A stretch of DNA of 64,000 nt. Origin: an uncultured Kineothrix sp. (GTDB taxonomy: Bacteria; Bacillota; Clostridia; Lachnospirales; Lachnospiraceae). Positions 50,958 to 59,795 of this stretch are shown piece by piece. Made by a program: the position numbers and the translations under genes. The stretch is taken from the NCBI GenBank assembly GCA_910587275.1, contig CAJUMD010000002.1, positions 22,531-86,530 of the forward strand, given 5' to 3'. The notes under the pieces were generated by a model that was not told where the DNA came from, searched no databases, and was given only the letters and a program-made list of their open reading frames with translations. How positions within the stretch are numbered: the first letter of the stretch is position 1; each line of letters opens with the position of its first letter.

Positions 50958-52529
50958 ATGAAACGGAAAAGAAAAAAGAAGAATAAAACAAAACTGCAGG
51001 AACTTGTCATTGAAGAATTGGATGAGGAAGAACCGGATGCGGAAGAAGACGGAGCGGATGCAGACAAAACTGACAGAGGCAAACGCGGAGCAAAAGATGT
51101 AGCGCAGGCAAAAAAACGGAAACCGGAAGGAAAGGGAAGGGTGGCACTTCTTGCCGGCTTGGTTACTGTTTTGGCAGCCGCAGTGCTTGCGGGTTTTTAT
51201 GTCGGGCTGTCCGAATACTACAAGAGCGGGTTCAGTTACGGCACATGGATTAACGGTATCTACTGTACCGGTAAAACGGTGGAGGAAGTAAACCGGGAAC
51301 TATTGCAAAGCTGTTATTATGAAGGGCTTACGGTATATGACGGACAGGGGAATGCTTACCGGCTGGAAGCGGAAGACATCGGTTATACTTTTGATTTTAA
51401 GGAAGCGCTTTTGGTATACCTGGAGGAACAGAATCCGTACCTGTGGGCAGGGAATCTGTTTCATGCAAGGGAGAAGAAGCTGACCCCCGTTGTTACTTTT
51501 GGGGAGGCGGAACTTCTTGCGGCGTTGGAAGCCATTCCCGATTACGCGGACGGCAGGACGGAGCAGGACAGGGATGTGGAAATCCGTAAAACAGATGCCG
51601 GCTATGTATTGGAAGACGAACGCCGGAACGTGCTTAATAAAGAAAAGGTACAGGAAGCGGTGCGCAGCGCGCTGTTGTCTTTTGAAACCGAAATAAATTT
51701 AACGGAAAGCGGCTGTTACGAAGATTTGCCATACAGCCCCGGAATGCTGGATACTTTGGCACGGTGGGAGCAAATCCGGGAGTTCCAGGACTGCCGGATC
51801 GTTTACCGTTTCGGGGAGGAAGAAGTGCCGGTGGATGCTTCGGTGGCATGTGACTGGATTGCCGTGGACGGGGAAGGAAATTTCCTGACGGACGAACAGG
51901 GAAGGCTTTTGGCGGACGGGGAGAAAATGGACGGTTTTGTAGAGCATTTGGCAGACGAATACGATACCCTGGGCGGCTCCCGTTCCTTCCAAACCACCCG
52001 TGGGGAGACCATAACCGTGGAAGGCGGCATATACGGGAACAAAATAGACAGGGAAGCGGAAAAAGCCTACTTAAAACAGGCTTTTTATGACCGGGTGGAG
52101 GAGGTCCACGAACCGGCTTATCTCCAAAAAGGATGGGCGGAAGGCAGGAATGATATCGGCGACACGTATATCGAAGTGGATATGACGGAGCAGATGATGT
52201 ATTATTACGTGGACGGAAAGATGGAAATCGAGACGCCGATTGTGACGGGTAATACCGGGCGGCGGATGGGGACGCCGGAGGGCGTCAACTATGTATACGG
52301 CAAAGCCCAGAACCGCGTGCTGACGGGACCGGGTTATGCGTCCCACGTAAATTTCTGGATGCCCGTGAAAGGGAATATCGGCATCCATGACGCGGCGTGG
52401 CGCAGTGAATACGGCGGGGAGATTTATAAAACGGGCGGTTCCCACGGCTGCATCAATACGCCTTATGATGCCATGAGCAGACTGTATGATATGGCGGAGG
52501 TGGGGACGCCCGTGGTGATGTTTTATTAA
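50958..52529 (+). CDS. Membrane-anchored L,D-transpeptidase (YkuD domain)
   Basis: 523 residues. The N-terminal 60 residues are cytoplasmic and highly charged (MKRKRKKKNKTK, then an Asp/Glu-rich run), followed by one membrane helix (about 62-85). Outside lie two peptidoglycan-binding-type domains (ISEYYKSGFSYGTWINGIYCTGKTVEEVN and repeats; VEIRKTDAGYVLEDE), then the YkuD domain from about residue 400: YIEVDMTEQMMYYYVDGKMEIETPIVTGNTG, IGIHDAAWR and the catalytic GGSHGCINTPYDAM with Cys. It would form 3-3 cross-links or attach proteins in the wall. A repeat element directly follows the stop. Confidence 0.92.
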   Translation: MKRKRKKKNKTKLQELVIEELDEEEPDAEEDGADADKTDRGKRGAKDVAQAKKRKPEGKGRVALLAGLVTVLAAAVLAGFYVGLSEYYKSGFSYGTWINGIYCTGKTVEEVNRELLQSCYYEGLTVYDGQGNAYRLEAEDIGYTFDFKEALLVYLEEQNPYLWAGNLFHAREKKLTPVVTFGEAELLAALEAIPDYADGRTEQDRDVEIRKTDAGYVLEDERRNVLNKEKVQEAVRSALLSFETEINLTESGCYEDLPYSPGMLDTLARWEQIREFQDCRIVYRFGEEEVPVDASVACDWIAVDGEGNFLTDEQGRLLADGEKMDGFVEHLADEYDTLGGSRSFQTTRGETITVEGGIYGNKIDREAEKAYLKQAFYDRVEEVHEPAYLQKGWAEGRNDIGDTYIEVDMTEQMMYYYVDGKMEIETPIVTGNTGRRMGTPEGVNYVYGKAQNRVLTGPGYASHVNFWMPVKGNIGIHDAAWRSEYGGEIYKTGGSHGCINTPYDAMSRLYDMAEVGTPVVMFY

Positions 52530-52530
52530 A

Positions 52531-52650
52531 GTGGGGAGACGCACGGGCGGGAGTTCTTTGCGGGACAGGCAATCTTCCTGTCGCCGCCCCCCAAAAAACT
52601 GCCTCCCGTGCGTCCCCCCATTAACATAACATTTCAGGCTGAACTATCAC
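52531..52650. repeat. Short palindromic copy of the dispersed repeat (element C)
   Basis: The left arm 52531-52564 (GGGGAGACGCACGGGCGGGA start) pairs with the right arm near 52582-52619 (CCTCCCGTGCGTCCCCCC end) around a small ACAGG/CCTGT hairpin. The tail AACATTTCAGGCTGAACTATCAC is at 52628-52650. It begins one base after the L,D-transpeptidase stop codon, so it forms the 3' end of that transcript. Right arm and tail match 44501-44571 and 63700-63845. Confidence 0.8.
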
Positions 52651-52679
52651 GAAAATGCTTAGGAAATCAATAAAAATCC

Positions 52680-52708
52680 TTGCATTTTTCCCATACCTAT
52701 GGTAAAGT
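52680..52708 (+). promoter_or_regulatory. rplS: Promoter of rplS
   Basis: TTGCAT (52680-52685) and TAAAGT (52703-52708), 17-base spacer. The leader of about 90 bases contains short GC-rich pairings (GTCCTC ... GATGCGCGG) and may include an autoregulatory L19 leader; this was not resolved by eye. Confidence 0.55.
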
Positions 52709-52806
52709 ATTCATGTTGCGAAAATGGGATGGTCCTCTGTTACGGGATTCCGGGCGGATGCGCGGAAGTGGGTATTAAGAACATCTGAATGTTTAAGGAG
52801 GCACAT

Positions 52807-53148
52807 ATGAACGATATTATCAGGGAAATTGAAGCAGAGCAGTTGAAGGAGAACGTACCGCAGTTTAACGTAGGAGATACCGTTAAAGTGTATGGTAAGA
52901 TTAAGGAAGGCAGCCGTGAAAGGATTCAGATATTCGAAGGTACTGTTTTGAAGAAACAGGGCGGCGGCAACCGGGCTACGTTCACCATCCGTAAGACATC
53001 CAACGGAATCGGCGTGGAGAAGACATGGCCGCTGCATTCCCCCAACGTGGAGAAAGTGGAAGTAGTCCGCAGGGGTAAAGTCCGCAGGGCGAAACTGTTC
53101 TATTTAAGGGATCGTGTAGGTAAGAGGGCAAAAGTAAAAGAAAAGTAA
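52807..53148 (+). CDS. rplS: 50S ribosomal protein L19
   Basis: Structural protein at the 30S-50S interface. 113 residues with the family signature VPQFNVGDTVKVYGKIKEGSRERIQIFEGTVLKKQGGGNRATFTIRK and GVEKTWPLHSPNVEKVEVVRRGKVRRAKLFYLRD. AAGGAGG precedes ATG 52807; the frame extends six codons further to ATG 52789, which overlaps that site. trmD and rimM, often just upstream, are absent. rbgA, rnhB and signal peptidase genes follow, as in Bacillus. Confidence 0.98.
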   Translation: MNDIIREIEAEQLKENVPQFNVGDTVKVYGKIKEGSRERIQIFEGTVLKKQGGGNRATFTIRKTSNGIGVEKTWPLHSPNVEKVEVVRRGKVRRAKLFYLRDRVGKRAKVKEK

Positions 53149-53171
53149 GAAGTCTAAGAAAAGCGACAGGA

Positions 53172-53202
53172 GGGCGGTTACGGGTGCGTAATTGCCCTTT
53201 TT
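53172..53202 (+). terminator. rplS: Rho-independent terminator of rplS
   Basis: GGGCGGTTACG (53172-53182) pairs fully, with two G-T pairs, with CGTAATTGCCC (53187-53197) around GGTG, followed by five Ts. Confidence 0.88.
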
Positions 53203-53250
53203 GCGCTTGTTTTTCATAAATATGGCTGGCGGCGCAGACGAAACCACGGA

Positions 53251-53847
53251 ATGGGAAAACGGCAGATGAGAAGAAAAGAGAAGGGATTAAGTTTTGTTGA
53301 AAAAAAGAAAAGAATAAACGCCCATGTCCTAAGGGAAATTTTCAGCATGGCGTTTGGCACGTTTGCGGCGGTGTTTTTGGCGGTGGTCCTGACGTTCAGC
53401 ATGGGGATGCGGACGAATACCGTAGGCGTATCCATGGAACCGACCCTGTATAACGGGGATGAAATACTGATTAACCGCTTTCTGTATATCCTGTCCCAGC
53501 CCAAGCGGGGGGATGTGGTTGCTTTCCTGCCGGGAGGCAACCCAAACGCACATTATTATGTGAAACGCGTGGTGGCGGTACCGGGGGATACGGTGCAGAT
53601 TCAGGACGGTATCCTCTATGTGGACGGTGTGGCGGAAGACGGGGAAGCCTTTGATAAAATGGAAGAAGCCGGAATCGCGGAGAATGAAATCCTTTTGGGG
53701 GAAGACGAATATTTTGTGCTGGGGGATAACCGCAACGGCAGCGAAGACAGCCGCTCCGGCAACATTGGTCCCATCAAACGGGAGACAATATACGGCAAGG
53801 TCTGGTTCCGCATAAAAAGCAGGAATGGAATGGGATGGGTGGAATAA
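53251..53847 (+). CDS. lepB: Signal peptidase I (first copy)
   Basis: Cleaves signal peptides on the outer membrane face. 198 residues: a basic N-terminus, one membrane helix near residues 33-55 (FGTFAAVFLAVVLTFSMGM), the catalytic Ser in VGVSMEPTLYNGDE, the general-base Lys in YYVKRVVAVPGD, and FVLGDNRNGSEDSRSGNIG in box E. Both catalytic residues are present. The start is uncertain between ATG 53251 and ATG 53266, neither with a good ribosome site. A second, divergent copy lies two genes downstream on the other side of rbgA. Confidence 0.94.
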   Translation: MGKRQMRRKEKGLSFVEKKKRINAHVLREIFSMAFGTFAAVFLAVVLTFSMGMRTNTVGVSMEPTLYNGDEILINRFLYILSQPKRGDVVAFLPGGNPNAHYYVKRVVAVPGDTVQIQDGILYVDGVAEDGEAFDKMEEAGIAENEILLGEDEYFVLGDNRNGSEDSRSGNIGPIKRETIYGKVWFRIKSRNGMGWVE

Positions 53848-53914
53848 GGCAGCCGGCAAATATCCGCATAAGTGCGGCTGCTTGCGGGAACAGATGAAAC
53901 AGAGGAGGAACGCA

Positions 53915-54838
53915 ATGAATTACCAGTGGTATCCCGGTCATATGACGAAAGCAAAACGTATGATGCAGGAAAACATAAAACTGATTGATTTAGTGATAGA
54001 ATTGGTGGACGCCAGGATTCCGTTAAGCAGCCGGAACCCGGATATCGATGAATTATCCAAAAATAAATTCCGCATGATCCTGTTAAATAAGGCGGATTTG
54101 GCAGATTCGCGGTATAATAAGGAATGGGCGGAATATTTTAAGGAAAAGGGGTTTTCCGTGGTGGAGGTAAATTCCAAGAGCGGGGCTGGACTAAAATCCA
54201 TACAGGGCGCCGTGCAGGAGGTATGCAGGGACAAATTTGAACGGGACAGGAAACGCGGCATCGTCAACCGTCCGGTGCGGGCGATGGTGGTGGGAATCCC
54301 CAACGTCGGCAAATCCACATTCATCAATTCCTTTGCGGGCAAAGCCTGTGCCAAGACGGGCAATAAACCGGGCGTGACGAAAGGAAAACAGTGGATACGT
54401 TTAAACAAAGGACTGGAACTATTGGATACGCCGGGAATCCTTTGGCCGAAATTCGAGGACCAGAAAACCGGCATGAGGCTTGCCTTTATCGGCTCCATGA
54501 ACGACGACATCCTCCATATGGATGAACTGGCGCTGGAATTAATCCGTTTTCTGCAGCAGCATTATGCCGGACTTTTGGAAAAGCGCTACGGACTGGACGA
54601 AGCCATGGCAGGGGGCGGTTTTGACGGGGTAAGAAAAGGGGAAGAAGACGAAATCGGAAAACGGACGGCTTTGGAGGAATGGCAGAAAGATGCTTTGGGT
54701 ATGTTAAACCGGATAGGGGAAAGCAGGCATTGCTATTCCAAAGGGGAAGAATTGGATTTGGAGCGGGCGGCAGGCATTGTGGTGGATGATTTCAGGAGCG
54801 GGAAGCTCGGACGGATTACGCTGGAATTTCCGGTATAA
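53915..54838 (+). CDS. rbgA: Ribosome biogenesis GTPase RbgA (YlqF)
   Basis: Circularly permuted GTPase needed for late 50S assembly. The G motifs appear in permuted order: NKADLAD (G4), VNSKSGAG (G5 region), GIPNVGKSTFINSF (G1), GVTKGKQW (G2), LLDTPGILWPKF (G3). The N-terminal QWYPGHMTKAKRMMQENIKLIDLVIELVDARIPLSSRNP is diagnostic, and the C-terminal helical ANTAR-like region includes GRITLEFPV. 307 residues. AGAGGAGGAA sets ATG 53915; an open frame runs further upstream into the end of the signal peptidase gene. Confidence 0.97.
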   Translation: MNYQWYPGHMTKAKRMMQENIKLIDLVIELVDARIPLSSRNPDIDELSKNKFRMILLNKADLADSRYNKEWAEYFKEKGFSVVEVNSKSGAGLKSIQGAVQEVCRDKFERDRKRGIVNRPVRAMVVGIPNVGKSTFINSFAGKACAKTGNKPGVTKGKQWIRLNKGLELLDTPGILWPKFEDQKTGMRLAFIGSMNDDILHMDELALELIRFLQQHYAGLLEKRYGLDEAMAGGGFDGVRKGEEDEIGKRTALEEWQKDALGMLNRIGESRHCYSKGEELDLERAAGIVVDDFRSGKLGRITLEFPV

Positions 54839-54865
54839 CAAACGTGGAAAGGCTTGGTTGTTGGA

Positions 54866-55405
54866 ATGAAAAAGGTGTTAAGCGAAATATTAAGTACCAG
54901 TCTGTATTTGCTGATTGTTTTATGCCTGACTTATGTGGTTATCCATTTTGTCGGGCAGAGGACACAGGTTGTGGGGCAGTCCATGGAGAATACGTTAAAC
55001 AATGACGATAACCTGATTGTGGATAAACTGACGTACCATTTCCGTGACCCGAAACGGTTTGATATCGTGGTTTTCCCGTTTCAGTATGAGAAGGATACCT
55101 ATTATATCAAGCGTATCATCGGAATGCCGGGAGAGACGGTTTACATTGACGGCGAGGGCGTGATTTACATTGACGGGGAAGTGCTGGAGGAAAGTTACGG
55201 GAAAGAGACCATCCAGGATGCGGGCAGGGCGTATGAACCCATCACCCTTGGGCAAGACGAGTATTTCGTGATGGGGGATAACCGCAACCACAGTTCGGAC
55301 AGCAGGGACCCCGTGGTGGGAAATATTTCCCGCGAGGACATTATCGGCAGGGCGTGGATACGTATCTGGCCGTTAAATAAATTCGGTATTTTAAAGCACC
55401 AGTAA
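54866..55405 (+). CDS. lepB: Signal peptidase I (second copy)
   Basis: 179 residues with one N-terminal membrane helix (VLSEILSTSLYLLIVLCLTYVVIHFVG), the nucleophile in VVGQSMENTLNNDDNL, the Lys base in YYIKRIIGMPGETVY and FVMGDNRNHSSDSRDPVVGNI. It shares the motifs but little else with the copy at 53251, so the two are old paralogues that may process different substrates. The ATG at 54866 is chosen; the upstream TTG 54854 abuts the GGAAAGG element. Sits between rbgA and rnhB. Confidence 0.94.
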   Translation: MKKVLSEILSTSLYLLIVLCLTYVVIHFVGQRTQVVGQSMENTLNNDDNLIVDKLTYHFRDPKRFDIVVFPFQYEKDTYYIKRIIGMPGETVYIDGEGVIYIDGEVLEESYGKETIQDAGRAYEPITLGQDEYFVMGDNRNHSSDSRDPVVGNISREDIIGRAWIRIWPLNKFGILKHQ

Positions 55406-55437
55406 GCGGAACAGTGACCAAAGGACAGGGATGCGGC

Positions 55438-56214
55438 ATGGAACGGAAGATAAACGACATAAAAGGGATTTTTCAGGCAGCCGGTTATGAAAAGCTGCCT
55501 GAACTTATAAAGGAATACGGGCAGGACGAAAGAGGCGGCGTCCGGGCGTTGGTGGAGAAGGCAAAAAAGCGCCTGAATGCGCTGGAAAAGGAAATTGCCC
55601 GCACGGAGGGCATGAAGGAATACGAGAATAAATACAGGGATTATATGTGTATCTGCGGCATTGACGAAGTAGGCAGGGGACCGCTTGCCGGACCGGTGGT
55701 GGCAGGTGCGGTGGTGCTGCCGAAGGATTGTGGAATTTTATATCTTAATGATTCCAAGCAATTATCCGAAAAAAAAAGAGAGGAGCTGTATGAGGTCATC
55801 ATGGAACAGGCGGTCGCTACGGGACTCGGTTACGTGGGACCGGAACGGATTGACGAAATCAATATTTTACAGGCGACTTATGAGGCAATGCGGCAGGCGG
55901 TGGCGGCGCTGGGAGTGGCGCCGGACCTTCTGTTAAACGATGCCGTGACGATTCCCCAGGTGGAAATCCGTCAGGTACCGATTATCAAGGGGGACGCAAA
56001 AAGTATATCCATCGCGGCGGCGAGCATTATTGCCAAAGTGACAAGAGACCGGTTGATGGTGCAGTACGATGAAGTATTCCCGGAATACGGTTTTGCATCC
56101 AATAAAGGATACGGAGCGAAAGTGCATTTGGAGGCGCTGGAAAAATACGGTCCCACGCCAATCCACAGAAAATCCTTTATAAAAAACCTTACGGTGGCAA
56201 AGAGCGGGGAATAA
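55438..56214 (+). CDS. rnhB: Ribonuclease HII
   Basis: Cuts RNA at RNA-DNA junctions, including single ribonucleotides in DNA. 258 residues: a 70-residue helical N-terminal extension (ELIKEYGQDERGGVRALVEKAKKRLNALEKEI, usual in Bacillus-type RnhB), then ICGIDEVGRGPLAGPVVAGAVVLP (catalytic DEVGRG), YLNDSKQLSEKKREELYEVI, GVAPDLLLNDAVTIPQVEIRQVPIIKGDAKSISIAAASIIAKVTRDRLM and the late catalytic Asp region YDEVFPEYGFASNKGYGAK. AAAGGACAGGG precedes ATG 55438. Confidence 0.96.
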   Translation: MERKINDIKGIFQAAGYEKLPELIKEYGQDERGGVRALVEKAKKRLNALEKEIARTEGMKEYENKYRDYMCICGIDEVGRGPLAGPVVAGAVVLPKDCGILYLNDSKQLSEKKREELYEVIMEQAVATGLGYVGPERIDEINILQATYEAMRQAVAALGVAPDLLLNDAVTIPQVEIRQVPIIKGDAKSISIAAASIIAKVTRDRLMVQYDEVFPEYGFASNKGYGAKVHLEALEKYGPTPIHRKSFIKNLTVAKSGE

Positions 56215-56244
56215 AGCGTATGCGGTTATTTGGGAGGTGAAAGC

Positions 56245-58098
56245 GTGAATCTTGCCGATTTATTTCAATTTTCATATGGGAACAAGGGCATGGACAGCAG
56301 GACGAAGGTGGACGGGAAAGGGAGCGTAAGCGGTCACGCAGTGACCGGAAATTCCTCACAGGCGGTGAAAAACCTGACACGGGGACAGAGTATCCAGGGG
56401 GAAATCGTCGGGAAGAACGGGAACGAGGTACAGATTAAAATCGATAAGGATGTGGTAATCACTGCAAGGCTGGATAAGGAAATTCCCGTTTCCATCGGAC
56501 AGAGCATGACCTTTGAGGTGAAGAACAGTTCGGGAGGGCAGGTAGCGCTGCGCCCCCTTTTTGAAAATATGGGTTTGGACCCCAATGTATTAAAGGCGCT
56601 GGAGGCGGCGAAACTGCCGGCGACCGGGGAACTGATGCAGATGGTATCCGCCATGATGAAGCAGGGTATGCCCATCGGCAAAAATGCACTGATGGACATG
56701 GGCAGGCTTGTGATGGCAAATGCGGGAGCAAACCCGGAAACGGTGGTGCTTATGAAGGCGCTAAACCTGTCCGTTACGCCGGATAGCATCGGTCAGTTTG
56801 AAAATTACCAAAGCTATAAGCACCAGCTTTTGAGCAGCGTAACGGATATTTTGATGGAAATACCGGATGTGTTCCAATCCATGGTGTCGGCAGGGCAGGG
56901 GAACCGGGCGGCGGATTTTTACATGCAGATTTTAAACCTGTTTGGGGGACGGGGACTGGAAGCGGGAACGGAAGGGCAGGTAGTACAGGACCCGTCAGGC
57001 AGGGTGTTTGCGGATATCGACAGGGCGGGGACGGAAGGATTCGGAATAGGAATAAAAGGGGAGGATGCTGCCGGCGGGGAATTGTCATCCGTGCAGGACG
57101 ACGGGCAGGCGGGCATGGTGCAGAAGCAGGCGCAGTCCGTCATGGACCGGGAATTGGCGGGAATGGCAGCAGGAAAGAGTACAGCCACAGACGGACAGGA
57201 AAAAGATGCGGCGGTAACGCAGGATGGGAGTGTGCCTGACGGGCTGCGGGGGCAGGGAGATTTGCCGGAAGATTTACTGGCGGGTATTTTGGAGCGGGGA
57301 GGCAGGGAACGGCTTGCCGCCATGCTCGGGAAACTGGGTGTGTCCGGGGAAACGTTGGCACAGGTGGCAAAGGGGAGCATAAACCCGGAGCAACTGATGA
57401 AGGAAATCCGGCAGGCGGTTTCCTTACAGGGAGATGCCGTCAGCCGGACAGACCTTATGAAGCTGTTCGGGAGTAAGGAATACGGTCAGGTTTTGGAAAA
57501 AGCGATGGAGCAGCAATGGCTGATGAAACCGGAGCAGGTGGCGGAAAAACAGGATGTGGAAGCCTTTTACCGGAGGCTGCGGGCGCAGACGGCGCAGTTA
57601 TTGGAGAACCTTGGCCATGCGGCGAAAGACACCCCGTTGGCAAAGAGCCTTACCAACGTACAGAATAACATCGATTTCATGAACCAGATGAACCAGGTGT
57701 TCCAGTATGTCCAGCTTCCCCTGAAAATGGCGGGAAACGAAGCCCACGGGGACCTGTATGTATACGCAAACCGGAAAAATACGGGCAGGGAGGACGGGAG
57801 CGTGAGCGCCCTCCTGCATTTGGATATGGAGCATTTGGGGGCCATGGACGTTCATGTATTGATGAAGGACAGTAAGGTGAGCACGAAATTTTACCTCCAA
57901 GACGAAAGCATCATCGATTTTATTGCGGCGCATATTCATTTGCTGGACGAAAGGCTGCAAAAGAGGGGATATTCCTTCCAGTCCGAAATGCTGGTGTCGG
58001 AAAACAAAAAAGGCGGACCGACCGTAATAGAAACCTTGACGGCACAGGAGCGGAAAGCAACGCTTTTGGCACAGTATTCTTTTGATGTGAGGGCATAG
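56245..58098 (+). CDS. FliK-like (flagellar hook-length control C-terminal domain) protein, YlqG type
   Basis: 617 residues, GTG start with GGGAGGTGA in front. The N-terminal part has a small barrel-like region (GQSIQGEIVGKNGNEVQIKIDKDVVITARLDKEIPVSIGQSMTFEVK). The middle is long, low-complexity and Gly/Gln/Met-rich (residues 230-340). The C-terminal 130 residues match the Flg_hook fold: VQLPLKMAGNEAHGDLYVYANRK ... LHLDMEHLGAMDVHVLMKDSKVSTKFYLQDESIIDFI. Bacillus has the same order rbgA-rnhB-ylqG-ylqH. No flagellar structural gene is nearby, so the function is unknown. FliK proteins measure hook length, which may not apply here. Confidence 0.8.
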   Translation: MNLADLFQFSYGNKGMDSRTKVDGKGSVSGHAVTGNSSQAVKNLTRGQSIQGEIVGKNGNEVQIKIDKDVVITARLDKEIPVSIGQSMTFEVKNSSGGQVALRPLFENMGLDPNVLKALEAAKLPATGELMQMVSAMMKQGMPIGKNALMDMGRLVMANAGANPETVVLMKALNLSVTPDSIGQFENYQSYKHQLLSSVTDILMEIPDVFQSMVSAGQGNRAADFYMQILNLFGGRGLEAGTEGQVVQDPSGRVFADIDRAGTEGFGIGIKGEDAAGGELSSVQDDGQAGMVQKQAQSVMDRELAGMAAGKSTATDGQEKDAAVTQDGSVPDGLRGQGDLPEDLLAGILERGGRERLAAMLGKLGVSGETLAQVAKGSINPEQLMKEIRQAVSLQGDAVSRTDLMKLFGSKEYGQVLEKAMEQQWLMKPEQVAEKQDVEAFYRRLRAQTAQLLENLGHAAKDTPLAKSLTNVQNNIDFMNQMNQVFQYVQLPLKMAGNEAHGDLYVYANRKNTGREDGSVSALLHLDMEHLGAMDVHVLMKDSKVSTKFYLQDESIIDFIAAHIHLLDERLQKRGYSFQSEMLVSENKKGGPTVIETLTAQERKATLLAQYSFDVRA

Positions 58099-58100
58099 GG

Positions 58101-58439
58101 ATGATGGAGCAGGAGAAAAGGGAGCAGGCGCGTCAGGCGCTTGCGGGAAAACAGAAAAAAAGCGGACCGGAGAAACCGAAACAGGCAATCGCGCTGGCGT
58201 ACGACCCGGACGAAGCGGCGCCAAAGGTCATTGCCAGCGGAAAAGGCGCACTGGCGGAACGGATCATCGAGCGGGCGAAGGAAGCGGATGTACCGGTACA
58301 CAGGGACGATAAGCTGGCGGATACTTTGGCAAGGCTGGAAATCGGGGATATGATTCCGCCGGAACTGTATGAAGTGGTGGCGGAAATCCTGGTGTTTGTG
58401 GATGGGATGGAGAAGATACGGGCGAAGATGAATAAATGA
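58101..58439 (+). CDS. FlhB C-terminal-domain-like protein (YlqH type)
   Basis: 112 residues equal to the cytoplasmic tail of FlhB/EscU export-gate proteins, without their membrane part: a basic N-terminus, then QAIALAYDPDEAAPKVIASGKGALAERIIERAKEADVPVHRDDKLADTLARLEIGDMIPPELYEVVAEILVFV. Full-length FlhB has the self-cleaving NPTH motif just before this part; here the equivalent position reads AYDPDEA, so autocleavage is not expected. Two bases after the FliK-like gene and overlapping yraN by four. In complete systems FliK and FlhB interact, so this pair is a conserved mini-version. Confidence 0.85.
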   Translation: MMEQEKREQARQALAGKQKKSGPEKPKQAIALAYDPDEAAPKVIASGKGALAERIIERAKEADVPVHRDDKLADTLARLEIGDMIPPELYEVVAEILVFVDGMEKIRAKMNK

Positions 58440-58834
58440 GAGTGAGAGGGCGTATGGTGCGGAAGGTGAACCGGAGGGCGGTTGGGGAGCGATTTGAGGA
58501 AATTGCCTGCGGGTATATGGAGGAACGGGGGTTCCGGGTTTTGGAAAGGAATTTCCGGTGCAGGCAGGGGGAAGTGGATGTGGTTGGGGAGGATGAGGGG
58601 TATTTGGTGTTTGTGGAGGTAAAGTACCGGGCTTCAGGGGTGAGCGGGAGTCCGGCGGAAGCGGTGACGGCGGCAAAACAGGGAAAGATTTGCCGTGTGG
58701 CGGATTATTACAGGTATCGCCATGGAATCGGGGACGACAGGGCGGTGCGGTATGATGTGGTGGCGGTGGAAGGGGATGGCAGGACCGTTTGGTATAAAAA
58801 TGCTTTTTTTCATGTGTATGCGGGAAGAAGATAG
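58436..58834 (+). CDS. yraN: YraN/UPF0102 nuclease-like protein
   Basis: 132 residues with the PD-(D/E)xK-type core: GERFEEIACGYMEERGFRVLERNFRCRQGEVDVVGEDEGYLVFVEVKYR, in which the Glu, Asp and Glu-x-Lys residues match a Holliday-junction-resolvase-like active site, then ITAAKQGKI-type helix and DVVAVEG. Function is not firmly known. The ATG at 58436 forms an ATGA overlap with the preceding stop; ATG 58454, with GAGAGGG in front, is also possible. Part of the rnhB operon. Confidence 0.9.
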   Translation: MRVRGRMVRKVNRRAVGERFEEIACGYMEERGFRVLERNFRCRQGEVDVVGEDEGYLVFVEVKYRASGVSGSPAEAVTAAKQGKICRVADYYRYRHGIGDDRAVRYDVVAVEGDGRTVWYKNAFFHVYAGRR

Positions 58835-58840
58835 GAGATT

Positions 58841-59719
58841 ATGGACAGGTTGGGAATGAAAATAAAACGGAAGAATGCAGCAAACGAACAGGGAATGAAG
58901 CGGAATGTTTCAGGGGAGATGGAATACCTGACCTTTCCGGCTTTGGAGGAAACGGGGATGGTGCGGCATCTCTTTACGACCAGGCTGGGGGGCGTGAGCG
59001 GTGGGATGTTTGCTTCCATGAATTTGAGCTATAACAGGGGGGATGACAGGGAGGCAGTGGATGAGAATTTCCGGCGGGTGGCGCAGGCGCTTGGCTGCGG
59101 TGTCGGGGATTTTGTCTGTTCGGACCAGACCCATACTACGAATGTGCGTAAGGTAACGAAGGCGGACAGGGGCAAGGGCGTGGTAACGGCAAAGGATTAT
59201 ACGGATGTGGACGGATTGATTACCAACGAGCCGGGGATTGTGCTTGCCACGTTTTATGCGGACTGTGTTCCTTTGTATCTGGTGGATACAAAGCACAGGG
59301 CAATCGGGCTGTCCCATTCGGGCTGGCGGGGGACGGTCGGGCACATGGGAGCATGTACGCTGGAAGCGATGAAGGAGGCTTACGGGACACAGGCAGGGGA
59401 TGTGGTGGCGGCTATCGGACCGTCCATCTGCGGGGACTGTTATGAGGTAAGCAGTGATGTGGCGCAGCAGTTTGCCGGGGCGTTTCCAAACGGTTTGGCG
59501 GAGCAGGTCCTTACCCCAAAGGGTGGGGATAAGTATCTGCTGGATTTGTGGAAAGCGAATTATTTCGTGTTTCTGCAGGCGGGCGTACCAAAGGAACATA
59601 TTTATGTGACGGACCTGTGTACCTGCTGTAACCCGGATTACCTGTTTTCCCACCGGGCAAGCAAAGGGAAACGGGGGAATCTTGGGGCTTTTTTTGGATT
59701 GGAGAAGGAGCAAAATTAA
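58841..59719 (+). CDS. pgeF: Laccase-domain protein PgeF (YlmD/YfiH family)
   Basis: Family of purine nucleoside phosphorylase/adenosine deaminase-like proteins, which in E. coli (YfiH/PgeF) edit misassembled peptidoglycan precursors. 292 residues: HLFTTRLGGVSGGMFASMNLSYNRGDD, CSDQTHTTNVRKV, DVDGLITNEPGIVLATFYADCVPLYLVDTKHRAIGLSHSGWRGTVGHMG (zinc His/Cys), AAIGPSICGDCYEVSSDV and CTCCNPDYLFSHRAS. All metal ligands present. AGGAG just before the ATG. It is seven bases after yraN. Confidence 0.94.
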   Translation: MDRLGMKIKRKNAANEQGMKRNVSGEMEYLTFPALEETGMVRHLFTTRLGGVSGGMFASMNLSYNRGDDREAVDENFRRVAQALGCGVGDFVCSDQTHTTNVRKVTKADRGKGVVTAKDYTDVDGLITNEPGIVLATFYADCVPLYLVDTKHRAIGLSHSGWRGTVGHMGACTLEAMKEAYGTQAGDVVAAIGPSICGDCYEVSSDVAQQFAGAFPNGLAEQVLTPKGGDKYLLDLWKANYFVFLQAGVPKEHIYVTDLCTCCNPDYLFSHRASKGKRGNLGAFFGLEKEQN

Positions 59720-59795
59720 GGAAATCTTAACTAATTTCCTACCCATCCCTTAAAAAAATAAAGATATAGTGTAAAAATACGGAAAGGACAGGAGC

